64,000 bases of DNA, from NCBI RefSeq assembly GCF_037975245.1, contig NC_092564.1, positions 13,666,484-13,730,483 of the forward strand, read 5' to 3'. Numbering within the stretch: the first letter of the stretch is position 1; each line of letters starts with the position of its first letter. The stretch is from Apostichopus japonicus. Its lineage: Eukaryota > Echinodermata > Holothuroidea > Aspidochirotida > Stichopodidae. The translations under genes were made by a program, and so were the position numbers. Under the pieces are notes generated by a model. That model was not told the origin of the DNA. It saw only the letters and a program-made list of their open reading frames with translations, and searched no databases. Below are positions 36,491 through 48,100 of the stretch, piece by piece.

Positions 36491-38633
36491 TAGTAAGGTC
36501 AATTTTATTCACAAAATATGAACTTCACACTTAGTTTGTGGACTGACCATAGAGTATGTGAGTAACAGATTTCTATGGTGATCTGTGGCAGATCATGCTA
36601 TCTCAAAATTTGAAAGGCTCCTTCTGTAACTTTTCATATTAAATGTTCTCTATTCTAAAATGAGGCAAGGAAACACTAAGCCTGTTGTTAGCTGTCTGGT
36701 TTTTTGAAAGGAGCATTTAAGGTTTGAATTTGATTCAAGGGAAATTGGTCAGTGATGGTAAAGTCAGCAAAGTAAACAATTTTGGTTCATTAACCTATCG
36801 TCAAAGAAGTTTATTTCCTTCAGCTTTCTGGGTTGTATCATGTGGCATTGTTAGTTAGTCGGGGAGGGGCGGTAGGGGGGGGGGAGGAGGAGGAGAGGAA
36901 TGATCCCTTGTTACACAGTATGCAGACAATGTGGCATTTACTGACATCCTAGCAAAAAAATTGCTGAATAAAGATCATCAGAAAAGCTGCTATGTACCTT
37001 TGTTGGTAGAGCACATTACTTAATTGTAATCCTAAGTGGTCACTAGCATAAATCTCTTTCAAGCCAAAACTTAAAAGTTTATATAAATAATTGTACTCTT
37101 TTTGATATTTGTTTATCACTTCCTAGTCATTGTTCTGTTGTTAACTAAAACAATATTGGCAAGCAATGCATTGTTCACAAGGTCCTACCAACTTTTGCTT
37201 GAATGCTGTACACAGAAGAAATATACAAGGTTTGATTTAAATATATATTACCCTATTTGTCAATGCTATATATCTGTACACCATTATATGAACTTCATAC
37301 ACTTTTGCCATGTCCTGACTCTATGTGTTTCACATGAAACATGTTATCTTTATTTAAGTTTTAAGAAAATTCCAAGTCACAAGTTTTGGTTTGATACACT
37401 CATAGATGTTTCTTCTTTAGAGATGTAATATTTTAATATGTCTACATAATATCAGGTCACAAGTTTGTTTCATATGAAGCCAATTTGTACATGCACTGTG
37501 GTGGGTGGTGGGTGATAAATCTTGCATGATGTGGCATCGGCCAATCTGTTTTCTATATTATTAAAAATTAATCTTGAAGAGATTATTACTGCAGTACTTG
37601 TGGTTTACGGGACTAACCATATATAGTAATTAAAGTATATGCAGGCGTGTTCAAGTGGCTGAAGATTGCAGAACTTGTATTGTAATTGTAGAACCCAGAA
37701 TCACTTCAGTGATTCACTTTTGCATTTATAAATTTAACAATGAACCAGGCAAGTAGTCATGGGCAAAAGTATTCTAGTGAATTCCACATTGAAGGTAATT
37801 AATTGATGGAAAGTATGAGAAGGATTTGATAGTTTTCCACAATTCCTCAAAGGGTAGATTCTTAGTTAAAATGGAAAGCCTATCGGTTAGAAGTGCAATA
37901 AACAAAAGAATGAGGGAACTGGTTTTTCACCTTTTTATTGTAGCAAAACTGGCAAATAATTGCAGGGAAATTAACACTTAATTACAAAACACTTACAACC
38001 GAGATTGACACATATTCATCTCTAGATTTATTCTTTTCTCAGAGTAAAACTAAAACATAATTTACATTTACATTTCCTGTCTCTTCACAATCTCAGCACT
38101 CTCCCTCGACCATGCCTATCTAGAGTGAACTGGTAACCTATTTAGCACTGTACTCCCTCAGGAACCGGGTCACTACCGGTCAATGATTCTCCTTCCCATT
38201 CTACCACCCGATTTCCCTAGAAGTATCTCTTCCTTCAGGGCTCTAATATCAGTTGAATCTACGGAATTGGTAGCCAACCAGACATTTCTAGGTGTGAGAG
38301 GACAGGTAAGCTCGTCGCTCGCAAATATCCCAGGTTTTGTGATAATTATCATAGTCTAGCTGTCACTGAATGTTTGGATCCTTACATTCACAGTATTGTA
38401 TAAGTTTCTGTACAAGTGACAACATCTCTTGGCCCATGTTGTGTTTCTATCCTTCTCTCTTTACTGATTTTAATATGCCATTCTACTTCATTTCCTCTCT
38501 TACTTAAATATAATACACATTTAGAACTTTACAATGAGCACTGGGAGTGTAAATATTGCAATATTGAAGGCAGAAGTGTCCCTTAATCATCAACTGTAGT
38601 GTACTGTTTGTTGTGTTGTTTTATAATTCAATT

Positions 38634-38657
38634 TTGTGTGTGTGTGTGTGTGTGTGG
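38634..38657. repeat. (GT)n microsatellite
   Basis: Uninterrupted GT repeat of about 12 units in BAZ2-like upstream or intron DNA. Confidence 0.9.
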
Positions 38658-39394
38658 TTGTTTATGAATATTAAGTACAGACCATATTGTTGGGTGGTGG
38701 TTTTAATGTAGTTTTTACTGTAGATTGTTGCAGTTAAACACTTCACTGTCTTCAGGGAAACTGTAGCTGTGATTGAAAATTACTCTCGAATTAAATAAAT
38801 TTATGTAATTATTAATTTGACGATTTTATTGACTTGTGAGCAAAGAATGACTGTATGATCCTGTTGTGCAACTTGTCATATATTTTCTATATAAATGTTA
38901 TCTGATTTGGTTTTCAGATGAAATTCATGCTAATTATTTTAAAATCAGTTCTTTTAAAATCAAGAAAAAGATACAAGTTTTTATAATTCAAGTACCACAA
39001 GTAAATTGTGTCAAAACTCTCCAGGTGGATCAGAAGACAAGGCCCAAAGGCAAGGAAAGAAGATAAATCTGGCACAAAAATCTAGTATATGTGTCTGTGT
39101 GTTTGTGTGAAGTTGTTGAATATGATTTTGAGAACTTACAGCCAATATTAATAAGGGTACCCCCTTGTACTTTTTAGCCAAAGTATCACTTGAGGGGTAC
39201 CAAAGCACAGTACTGAACAGTATCATTTACTCAGTGGCACTTGACAAGTGCAATGTTGATGTTTAGTACCTGCAGTAAAATCAGATATTAAGAGGGAACT
39301 CTTCTTTACTGGGAAAATGTTTATTGGATTTACTGTAACTTTAGTAGAATGAAGTCCTTTGCTTTTGTCAACTTGGTCCAGAATATATATATAT

Positions 39395-39545
39395 ATATGT
39401 ATATAATTGAAATCGTAGTGAGTTGGAAAATCCAGAACAGGGAAAAAACTTCCAGCCTCCACCGGGATTCAAACCCGGGCCTCCCACTTTATATCCGGAC
39501 ACCCTAACCACTACGCTATGGACGCTGATTCGTCCAGAGGTTCGA
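39395..39545 (-). mobile_element. tRNA-derived SINE with near-complete tRNA fold
   Basis: On the minus strand, A box TAGCGTAGTGG (39508-39518) and B box GGGTTTGAATCCC (39464-39476) have tRNA-like spacing. Acceptor arms GCGTCCA and TGGAGGC pair at 6 of 7 positions. The anticodon loop reads ATATAAA with a poorly pairing stem, so it is not a functional tRNA gene. A short unique body follows, then a TA-rich microsatellite tail (about 39384-39405). A similar TA run lies upstream at 39610-39630. Confidence 0.75.
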
Positions 39546-42500
39546 AACCGGTAAGGAAGGTTGTAATTCCACTGTAGGCATTTGCCACCTGTACCTAACA
39601 ATACTAGTTAAATATATATATACATATATGTACACTGCATTAACTTCCACCTTGTGCAGACAAGTATGTGGAAGTTTAATCTTGCCTTGACAAATATAAA
39701 CTGGAAATTGTCCAGAAAAGGAAAACAAATCTGTTTTCAATGAGAGAAATTGTGCAGGTCATGCAGATTTGAAATCAGAAGGAAGTTTAGAATTAAACTG
39801 CTGGGTATATAATAGTCAGCTGCCTATTTGGATTGATTTAATGTGTAAGAGGTCAGGCTTTGTTCTGCATCGATGTGAAAGTCAGAGCATCAAAACAGCT
39901 TTCTTCCCAACAACAAAGAAACTTGCAAAAGGTCTAACATGCTGTGAGAATTAATGCACTGAACAAATGTGTACATATAAGTTAAGACTTACCAGTGGTT
40001 GTGTATAAATACACTGTATATATGGATTACTGCTGTTGAATAGCACAGTAATATCATAGTACATATACAGCACAGTTTAAAGTACACATTCTCAGTGTAA
40101 AAGCTCTGTTGATCAGCAGTGGAAAACAGGCAAAACAGCCATTCCTTTTATTGGGTCAAATTAGTACTACAAAAGTAACAAAAGGATAAAAGACCTTCAC
40201 AAAGAAAGAAAACAGGCATAGTACACATACATAGACAGACAGAACTGCTGTTTGGTATAGCTAAGAGGTATTACTGGTACCCTGAGGTATAGGCATAATT
40301 GTGAACATACAAGAACATGATTCTGCTTGATATAAGTAAATTTTAGTTGGGGAAAAGGTAAGGGGGGGGGGTTGAGAATGACAGATCCAACCAGAATATG
40401 CTGTGGTTCATTGTCAGTGTCTACAAACTGAAGAGTGATTCACTGGTGTACACCTGAGGAAAATTTTTGTGTACAAGAAAAACCATGGAAAATTGAAGCT
40501 TGTACTCAGTTTTTGGAACACAGTGAAGAAAATCAAATGTTTATCACCAATGGAAGTGGAAATTTTTTGGAAGAAAAGAAAATGTCTGAAGAACTGCATG
40601 AAGTATTGTCCAGGGGGGGTGGGGGAGGGGGTGGGTGTTCTGGAAGTTGTACATAGGGTATGCACTGATAAAACCTTTGCAGTCACAAACTGTAATGTAG
40701 TTAGAGGAGAAAGTGTATGTAGATTGGAGACAGGTAAGTAATAAGTATTGTTGCCTGTTAATAAAGTCACCAATAAGTTGTAGGGACTTTATATATGATG
40801 CCTATTCATATATATATATGATAGAGTCCATATGACCTTAACAAAATCTCAATATTGAAACAAACGACTTTGCTGGGTGATTATTAAACTGAATACGATC
40901 TGAAACTAATGTCCCAGTGAACAGATGTTACCCTTTGAATTTTGCTATCATAACATGTGATACATGCGTGGCCATCAAATGTTGAATCTTGAAGACAAGG
41001 CATTAAAACAAAATGTTTGCTCAAAAGGGAACATATTTTCTTTATGTACTTTTTAAAAAATAAAAATTTATGTGGATGATTTTATTAATTTTCACATCAG
41101 AATGATGGTTAGTTTCATTTTGACTTACAAGATCTTGGCAGCAGATCCATTGCACAAGATGCTGCAATACGTTTTTTTCAAGATAAGAACGGAATCTAGG
41201 CCTACTGTCTTTTTTATTTTCCTTCTTCTTCTTTCCATTTTGTTTGGGTTCGATAAATGTTCATTGCAAATAAATGTCTTCTATAAAGTATTCTGAGTTT
41301 TGGAAAACCTCTACAGTTGGTTACTGTCTGCTTATACAAAGTACCTGTATAGTAATAAGTGTCAGACTTATATGCTACTGTACTGTACATTGAATATAGA
41401 TGACTTTGAGTTCTCACTTAAAAATGCTCAAATGTATACATGTATAACAATTGGGTTAGCAATCCTTGTTTGCGTACCATTTTTGTTGTAATCAGTGACA
41501 TGTAGATGTAAACTTTATTTAGCAGCAGTTTATAAAATCTGTCTTCCTCTGAATGCCTAACTGCAGTTCTTGCCACACTTGCATCCAAAGTTTAACATAC
41601 GGAGTGAATGTTCAAAATGTATGGTTTGTTCATTATGGCATGTGAACACAACATACTTGAGTTAATAGTCATACATCATCCAGTATAAAGTAACAATGCC
41701 TCTGAATTAGTGTCATATCATCATAATGATATATAGAATTCATTTTAAATTTCAAATTCACCTGGCTCTTAAATTTTTTAATTCCACCAAAACCAATGAA
41801 GTATATATTAAACAATAGAGATGATTTAGTTATTTTTACAACAAAGCAGGGTATTTAATTATTAGCTGCTCAAATATGGTGATATTTCCTACGGAATGCA
41901 TATATCTAGCCAAGACTAAACCAAAGCTGTACCGAGCATGAGTTAGTACCAGCAACGAATGCTGCCTTATATTGCGATATCATTGGATCGTCAGACCATG
42001 CCAACCAATTATTTATCTTGCATTAACTGTTTCAAAATGACCCAGTAGAGCTAACACATACTGTACACATATGTTATACATAAGTACATTGCAATAGTTT
42101 TGTGCACAATTATAGTATATCTACATGTACCTGTACTGATACACTGTACATGCAGCACACACACACAATAAAAAAAAACTAATCTAAACAGATTATGCTG
42201 ATAAAGTCACTTTGTTCAGACAGTGTAATTGAAATTAGTTTCCTATGTGTAACAACACTGCTTTCAGCGTTTCAGGAAATCCGATGTAAAATGGATTTCA
42301 ACCCAAAGACGTATGGGTTGTGTGCTTACAGCCTAGCCAGGTCATGAATACTGCTTTTAACAGGTTAACAGTTTTTTTTTCACTCTGTAGGAAGTATAAA
42401 TTATGTCTGCTTTTGTTAGTATGGTTTTGCTATCATCCTTTCTTGTACAACTGTTGAACTTGTCTAGTGTAATATAGATTGAAATGAAACAGTTATTCAT

Positions 42501-43440
42501 GTACATTGAAATGCCAATAGAGTCATGTACAGTCAAGTCTGAAATAAGTTTCATATATGACCTGCGGCCAAATTGCAATTTCCTTACAGTGGAGTGTGCC
42601 TAGTTGTAGATGGGTGGTGTACATTCAGAGGCTTCCAGTTTTCATTTTTGTGTGTAAATTCTTTTTTTAAAAGTTACCATAAATGCCCCATGAATTTAGA
42701 CTGCTCTTTGATTATGGCAGAAATTGAAAAAAAGTAAGTTTCTTGATGCTCCTCTAAAAGATTTGCACAAAGTTGGTTTTTATTTCTTATTTTTGAGCTT
42801 CATGTTTTCCAGATGGCCTGTTAGCTGGAAAGATGACATAAAGTAATGGTGCAGTGTTTCAGTAGTATAGAGCTCATTGCATAAATCTCATTTGTCAACA
42901 ATGAATACAGTTCACTCAAAATGTCTTTTATACTAAAGTAAGCCAATCCCATCCAATTGAATTTGTTAAGTAACCGCCTTTATGTCAGTAAAACTATAGT
43001 TTATTCAAAATTGGCTGAAGTCAGTGAACAAGGAATTATTTCTTTTGTGTTCTAGGCTCCATTGGGGAGTTTGACAACGTCGGTGTATTTACGTAGATCA
43101 ATATACCTTGGTTAAATATTCCATTCCTTGAGAAAAGGATTTGTACCAAACTGGACACACTAAAAGTTCTGTTAATCTTGCATTAAAGATATAGCTATGT
43201 TTTCTTTCTATTGCATCTCACTACCTTAGGCTTTAGATATTGCCATTACAAACTTTATAGAAAATATGCATACATATATTTTGTTGCATACATATATATG
43301 TGATATTGCACAACGAATGCAAGATTATTTCAGTTACAAGAAAAGCAAATCTACAATACTACTGATAGGAACTATTGTAAGCTTAGTTAATAGTGGGTTT
43401 AAATACCATAGAACACATTAAAAGGACTTGATGAGAGAAC

Positions 43441-43852
43441 TCCATGGGAAAGAGAACAAAGAAGAATTCTTGGACGTATTAGAATCTTGGAACAAGTGCT
43501 GGTGCTGTCTGAGCAATTGATATCAGTACTGAATCATTACATTGCAATCGAAATAAAATTTTGAGAAAGAAAAAGACTTGTTTCTCTGCCACAGTGGTGT
43601 CGTAAAATAGGTAACATTTAAAACTCTGCCACAGTCGCAGTCTCCATGGGAATGTGAACCAAGTAGAAATCTTGGACGTAGTAGAATCTTTGATCAGTAC
43701 TGGTGCTGTCTGAGCATGTCCAAGCAATTGATATCTGCAGTACTGAATCGTTACACAATTGAATCAAATTTTGAGAACTCCCAAAAAATAGAAGAAGTTT
43801 CTCTGTCAAAGTGATGTCGTAAAATAGGTAACATTTTAAACCCTGTCACAGG
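43441..43852. repeat. Two-copy tandem duplication, period about 202 bp
   Basis: Copies begin with TCCATGGGAA at 43441 and 43643. Both carry CTTGGACGTA, CTGGTGCTGTCTGAGCA, GCAATTGATATC, TACTGAATC and GTCGTAAAATAGGTAACATT, with small indels. Not coding. Confidence 0.85.
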
Positions 43853-45051
43853 TACAGACCTATTATTCAAACCTATAAGATTGGCATGCATACTAAATAT
43901 TGTATACTGCCCTGTGTGTGTAAACCTCATACACTTTATGGAGTAGGAGTCGGCATCCTGTGACAAAGAATGCGGGCATGATTCTGGAAGGGGGGGGGGG
44001 GGGACTGAGTATAACGGAGGGAATTACAGATGGTGATATCATTTCCGAGTGGGGGGCTGATAGGACATTTGAGAAGAGTTGTGGGGTCCTGGATATTTAA
44101 CTCTTCTTTATAAGACGCATTCGTTAGAACAGTACTTATTCCTTCGCCACCCTCTTCTGCCATCATTGTTCATCATGGTAAGATAATGCTTGTGTTGGTT
44201 TGCATACCATTTCCCTTTCATCTGATCTCTTCCACTCACTCATCTCCATCCTGAGCTATGATTTGCTCTTCAGAAATTGTGTGCTACACCTGCTAATGTA
44301 CAGTAGCTGGTTCCCTATTGAAGTTTCTGCACTGTGAGTGAGAATTAGCAGACCCTCTAATGTTGCAGTAGTAGAATTCACATGATGATCGGGAGATGTC
44401 TTTCCGGGTAGGTCTGGTCATGTTAACAGATCACACCTGAGCCATATCTGACAGATGTATGTGGGTCTTAATCTGGATTAAATTGATAGTTAACATTCAC
44501 AACGTTGAAGGATGGAAAATTTATAGCAGAATCAAAATTTGTTATAATTTGAGCTGGAAGCTGCCCAAGAGTTTCTATATAGAGCTCTATCAAAAGTTTT
44601 ATTGTGCATCATTTGCAAAGAGCGAAGGTCAAATGTGATCCTTTCATGGGTGAATATGTAATTAACCATTGCGAAAGTTTGACTATATCTCAACTGACTA
44701 CTTCTGAATGGAAATGTGGATTATAAATGATAAAGTTTTGACCACGATGTGTACAGTGGAAATACATCTTGTTATCAAAGGTTATATCATTTTGTAGATA
44801 TGAACAAATCCAAAGACATGGCAGTTTTATATAGCAGGATAAATAAGCAGAGCTACAATTTTGTGCTGTAGTTGGTCATGCATTGATAAGTTGGCCAGGT
44901 TGAAGCCAGCACACAGACAAAACCTTACATGTACTCTGACATGGTAACTTCATGGAGTTGCTGCAATCATTATTTGACTTTTCATTTGTAAGCATAATAT
45001 ATTTCCTATTAATCATTAATATTTGGATCTTCTTCCTTTCTTTCACGCCAG

Positions 45052-45137
45052 AATGGACTCCGGTGAAAGTTCATCCAGCAAGAGCCCCCTGACGTCTGTT
45101 GCCGGTAAAATAGATTCCTCAGCCACTTCCTTGCTCA
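45052..45137 (+). CDS. BAZ2B: BAZ2B-like first coding exon
   Basis: Acceptor cctttctttcacgccag ends at 45051. The ATG follows after one base (45053), so upstream exons are noncoding. It encodes MDSGESSSSKSPLTSVAGK and a Ser/Thr-rich stretch ending LL plus one base (phase 1). The donor CTCA|GTAAGT is strong. Confidence 0.75.
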
Positions 45138-48100
45138 GTAAGTATCTGCGTTGAGATCGATGAGATACAAATTTGTAGATGGTATTGGTAGGGAGGGCCC
45201 TTCAAGTATTTTCTTACATCCTTATAGGTGGAAGAGGGCAATGCGCGACAAACATCCATACATGTTTATATATGTAATATGCAGTACCATTGTTACTGAC
45301 GACAACCAAAGAAAAGATATTGGCACTGCTCTGTTGATGTGTAAGAAGTATTTGTGTGGAGGTCAAAGTTCAAATTGTTATCACAAGAGGTCTACACTTT
45401 AAACTGTGCTACCTCAAGGAGAATAAAGTTGATATTTCTTGTACTTGACATATATCACATCCGCATTAACTAGCTGTGCAAGACATTATTGGAGGTCAAA
45501 GGTCGTTTAGAGTTCATCGGTAAAATTGTGAAAGATGGATTTTGAAAATGGCAGAAGTTCGTAAAACGGTAGCTACAATATGAATATTCTAGTGTACCGG
45601 CTAAAACTTTTCATGAAGGTCAAAGGTCAATATGGTCAGGCCCTAAAACTGCTCTGCACATTATTTCTGTAGAGAAGAGCTTCCTATGAGGAGAGTATGA
45701 ACTTCATCAGTTGTTAGTAGTACCTATCTGCCTCGTTTCCTGGATGCATGAAATCTAATAAAATCAGTACCTTAAAAACAATTCACTTCCAATTCATACT
45801 GGCACTTCATTTCCCATTACACAGCAGTTTGCCGCTGAGAGGTTCTATCAAGTCTCTCTTTTTCTCCAATTGTGTGCAGAGTCTCGTAGTTAGAGTGCTT
45901 TTGTGTGAAGATTGAGCACCTTGTAACATTTAAATAGTTCTCAACTGTTTAAAGGATCTGTTAACATTCATTATGAAAGAAGAAACTGAGACTAAGTACT
46001 TCTTTGATCCTCTCTTACATGTCTCCCCTCAACAGAGGCACTTCCTATCTATCCTTTATTGAATGGTCATTCTTTTCTTCACATTTGAAGTAGAGGTTTG
46101 CATTTTTTTCTCAATTTTACCAGCCTTGCAGAGTATTGCTCAGAGATTGCAATTGATCATTGAACTAAGATAGCCCTAACTTACATGTAGATTTTCTCAC
46201 CCAATGAAAGATTAATGAGCAAGTAATTGATGATTTCATTCTCTAGATTTCATGACCCTGAACTCTAGCATTTCTGACATATTCACCCTCATTCCTCTCT
46301 TACCAGTCTCCTATACTTCAGCACTCCAATCTACCTAGTTTACAACAATAGGTAACATTTCTAGACAGCTGGGTCCGGCTGACCACCTTCAGGTCATTGC
46401 CTTCCTCCCTCCGAATCTACCATGTAGTAAAGTTGTCAATGCGAGTCACATGTATACAGCATATTGACCAAATTATTGAAAATACAAACGGAAAATTGAC
46501 CTTTTCATTATATTGCAATGAAAGACTTTGCCATAATCATAGCACCAAGAAATTGAACAAAATTAAATCCAAACCTTCTTGATAGTGGTTAAGTATGTAG
46601 CTTGAATGGCTTCACAGCTGAGAAGCCAAGTGTAAATTGAATCCAAAGACAGTACTCAAATATCGATAAAAAGTTAGATCTCGTGGTCAAATTACCAGGA
46701 AACCAGAATGAACAGTTCAGGAGATATGGTAGCATACTGTATGGCAAATATATATATGCAGTGATATGTGTTTGCAGAAGAAACTCTTTAAAATTACACG
46801 TTGCAAAGAATCCTCTTTCTGTCATAGATAAATTCCCCCCCATTCCCTCCTGTATTAATCTGACTTTTCATTTTGTTGATGATCGATATGTACCTGTGGT
46901 TCGGTTGATGAATATGTCATCTTCAAATTTTGCTCCTCCTCTAAGATTCAGATGATGTGTACGAGCAAAGGTAACGATAAACTCTCCCTTCAGTAGTCTC
47001 CAAAGAGCTCATGTTAATAATATCCGTGTTTGGAGAGCCATATAGCTAGCCTATGAAACTATTCCCGGACTCAAGTGGCATCTGCTTTTATATTTGATTG
47101 ACATTCAGTAAATCTTTGCCTGATTTCTGCAGTCTCTTTGATTGGTTTTCCATAGTACAGTTGAGGTAGTGATATGTGATTGCCTCAGGAAGAATATGAA
47201 GAAGGTAATAATACTGAAAGAGGCTGGTATTTTCACCTTTGACCTCAAACCACCTCTTCTGAAAACAAAGGAGAAAAAGTAAATCTGGTGATAGTTTTAT
47301 GTTGGATGTTCAGTTTGTTATAAAGAGAAAGGGACTGGTACAGGTAGTTAGCAAACTCAAGATTATTCTTTGCCCTCTGTGAAGTCTGTTGTAGGCATGG
47401 CCAGCATTTTGCACCCTTTGTACTTTAGAAACATTGTGTAAATCTGTCGGCGGGCAGATTCAAGACCACAGGTACAGTAGTAGGATTTACTCAGAATGAA
47501 AAATCACATGCATATCAAGTACGTTTTGGTATGCTGTTATCTATTTTGCGTGAATTTAATTAATGTGGACATTAAACAAATCAAATAATAATTTGTTTTC
47601 ACTGGTCAAAATAAATTTCACGTGGCATTTATATTATTGTTGTTAAATTGTACCCTTGCTCTATATATTATCATGGTACTGGTGCCACCGACAGGAGAGT
47701 TTGGGAGACACAAACAGGGAGGGTAGATATATGGGGTACTGAGGCACTCCTGTTCTCCAGTCGGTAGGGGCTTGATAATGTTGGTAGCCTTGCTGTAAAA
47801 ATGTGAGAAATAAATAGTATCTTTTTATCTTGTATATAGTCTGTGTGCTTATTGATCTTCTGATTTGCCATAATAAGGCTACATCTTGTGGAAGGGTACG
47901 ATAACATCTAAACACATTCTTACATTATATGAGTTAGCCTGTGGGGTCTGATGATAAACGTCACACTTTGCTCTGTAACTTCCTGTCGTACCCGTTTCCA
48001 TGCACTTTCCCAATTTACTTCACTAAACCCAATGAGTTGGTAATGTTTTAGCACTGTGTGGGTGGAACCATTTTGATAAACTCAGATTATAACTTGCACA

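Larger units (their letters stand above)
25127..45051 (+). other. CpG-poor DNA, probable first intron of the BAZ2-like gene
   Basis: No coding exon recognised over about 20 kb. Contains a SINE (39.4 kb), GGTCA repeats (36.3 kb), a tandem duplication (43.4 kb), microsatellites and homopolymers. The intron assignment rests on the noncoding sequence and good acceptor just before the ATG and on the CpG boundary, not on transcripts. Confidence 0.4.

Noticed and set aside
39460-39530. Functional tRNA gene
   Set aside because: The anticodon stem pairs poorly and the unit continues into a SINE body with a TA-rich tail.
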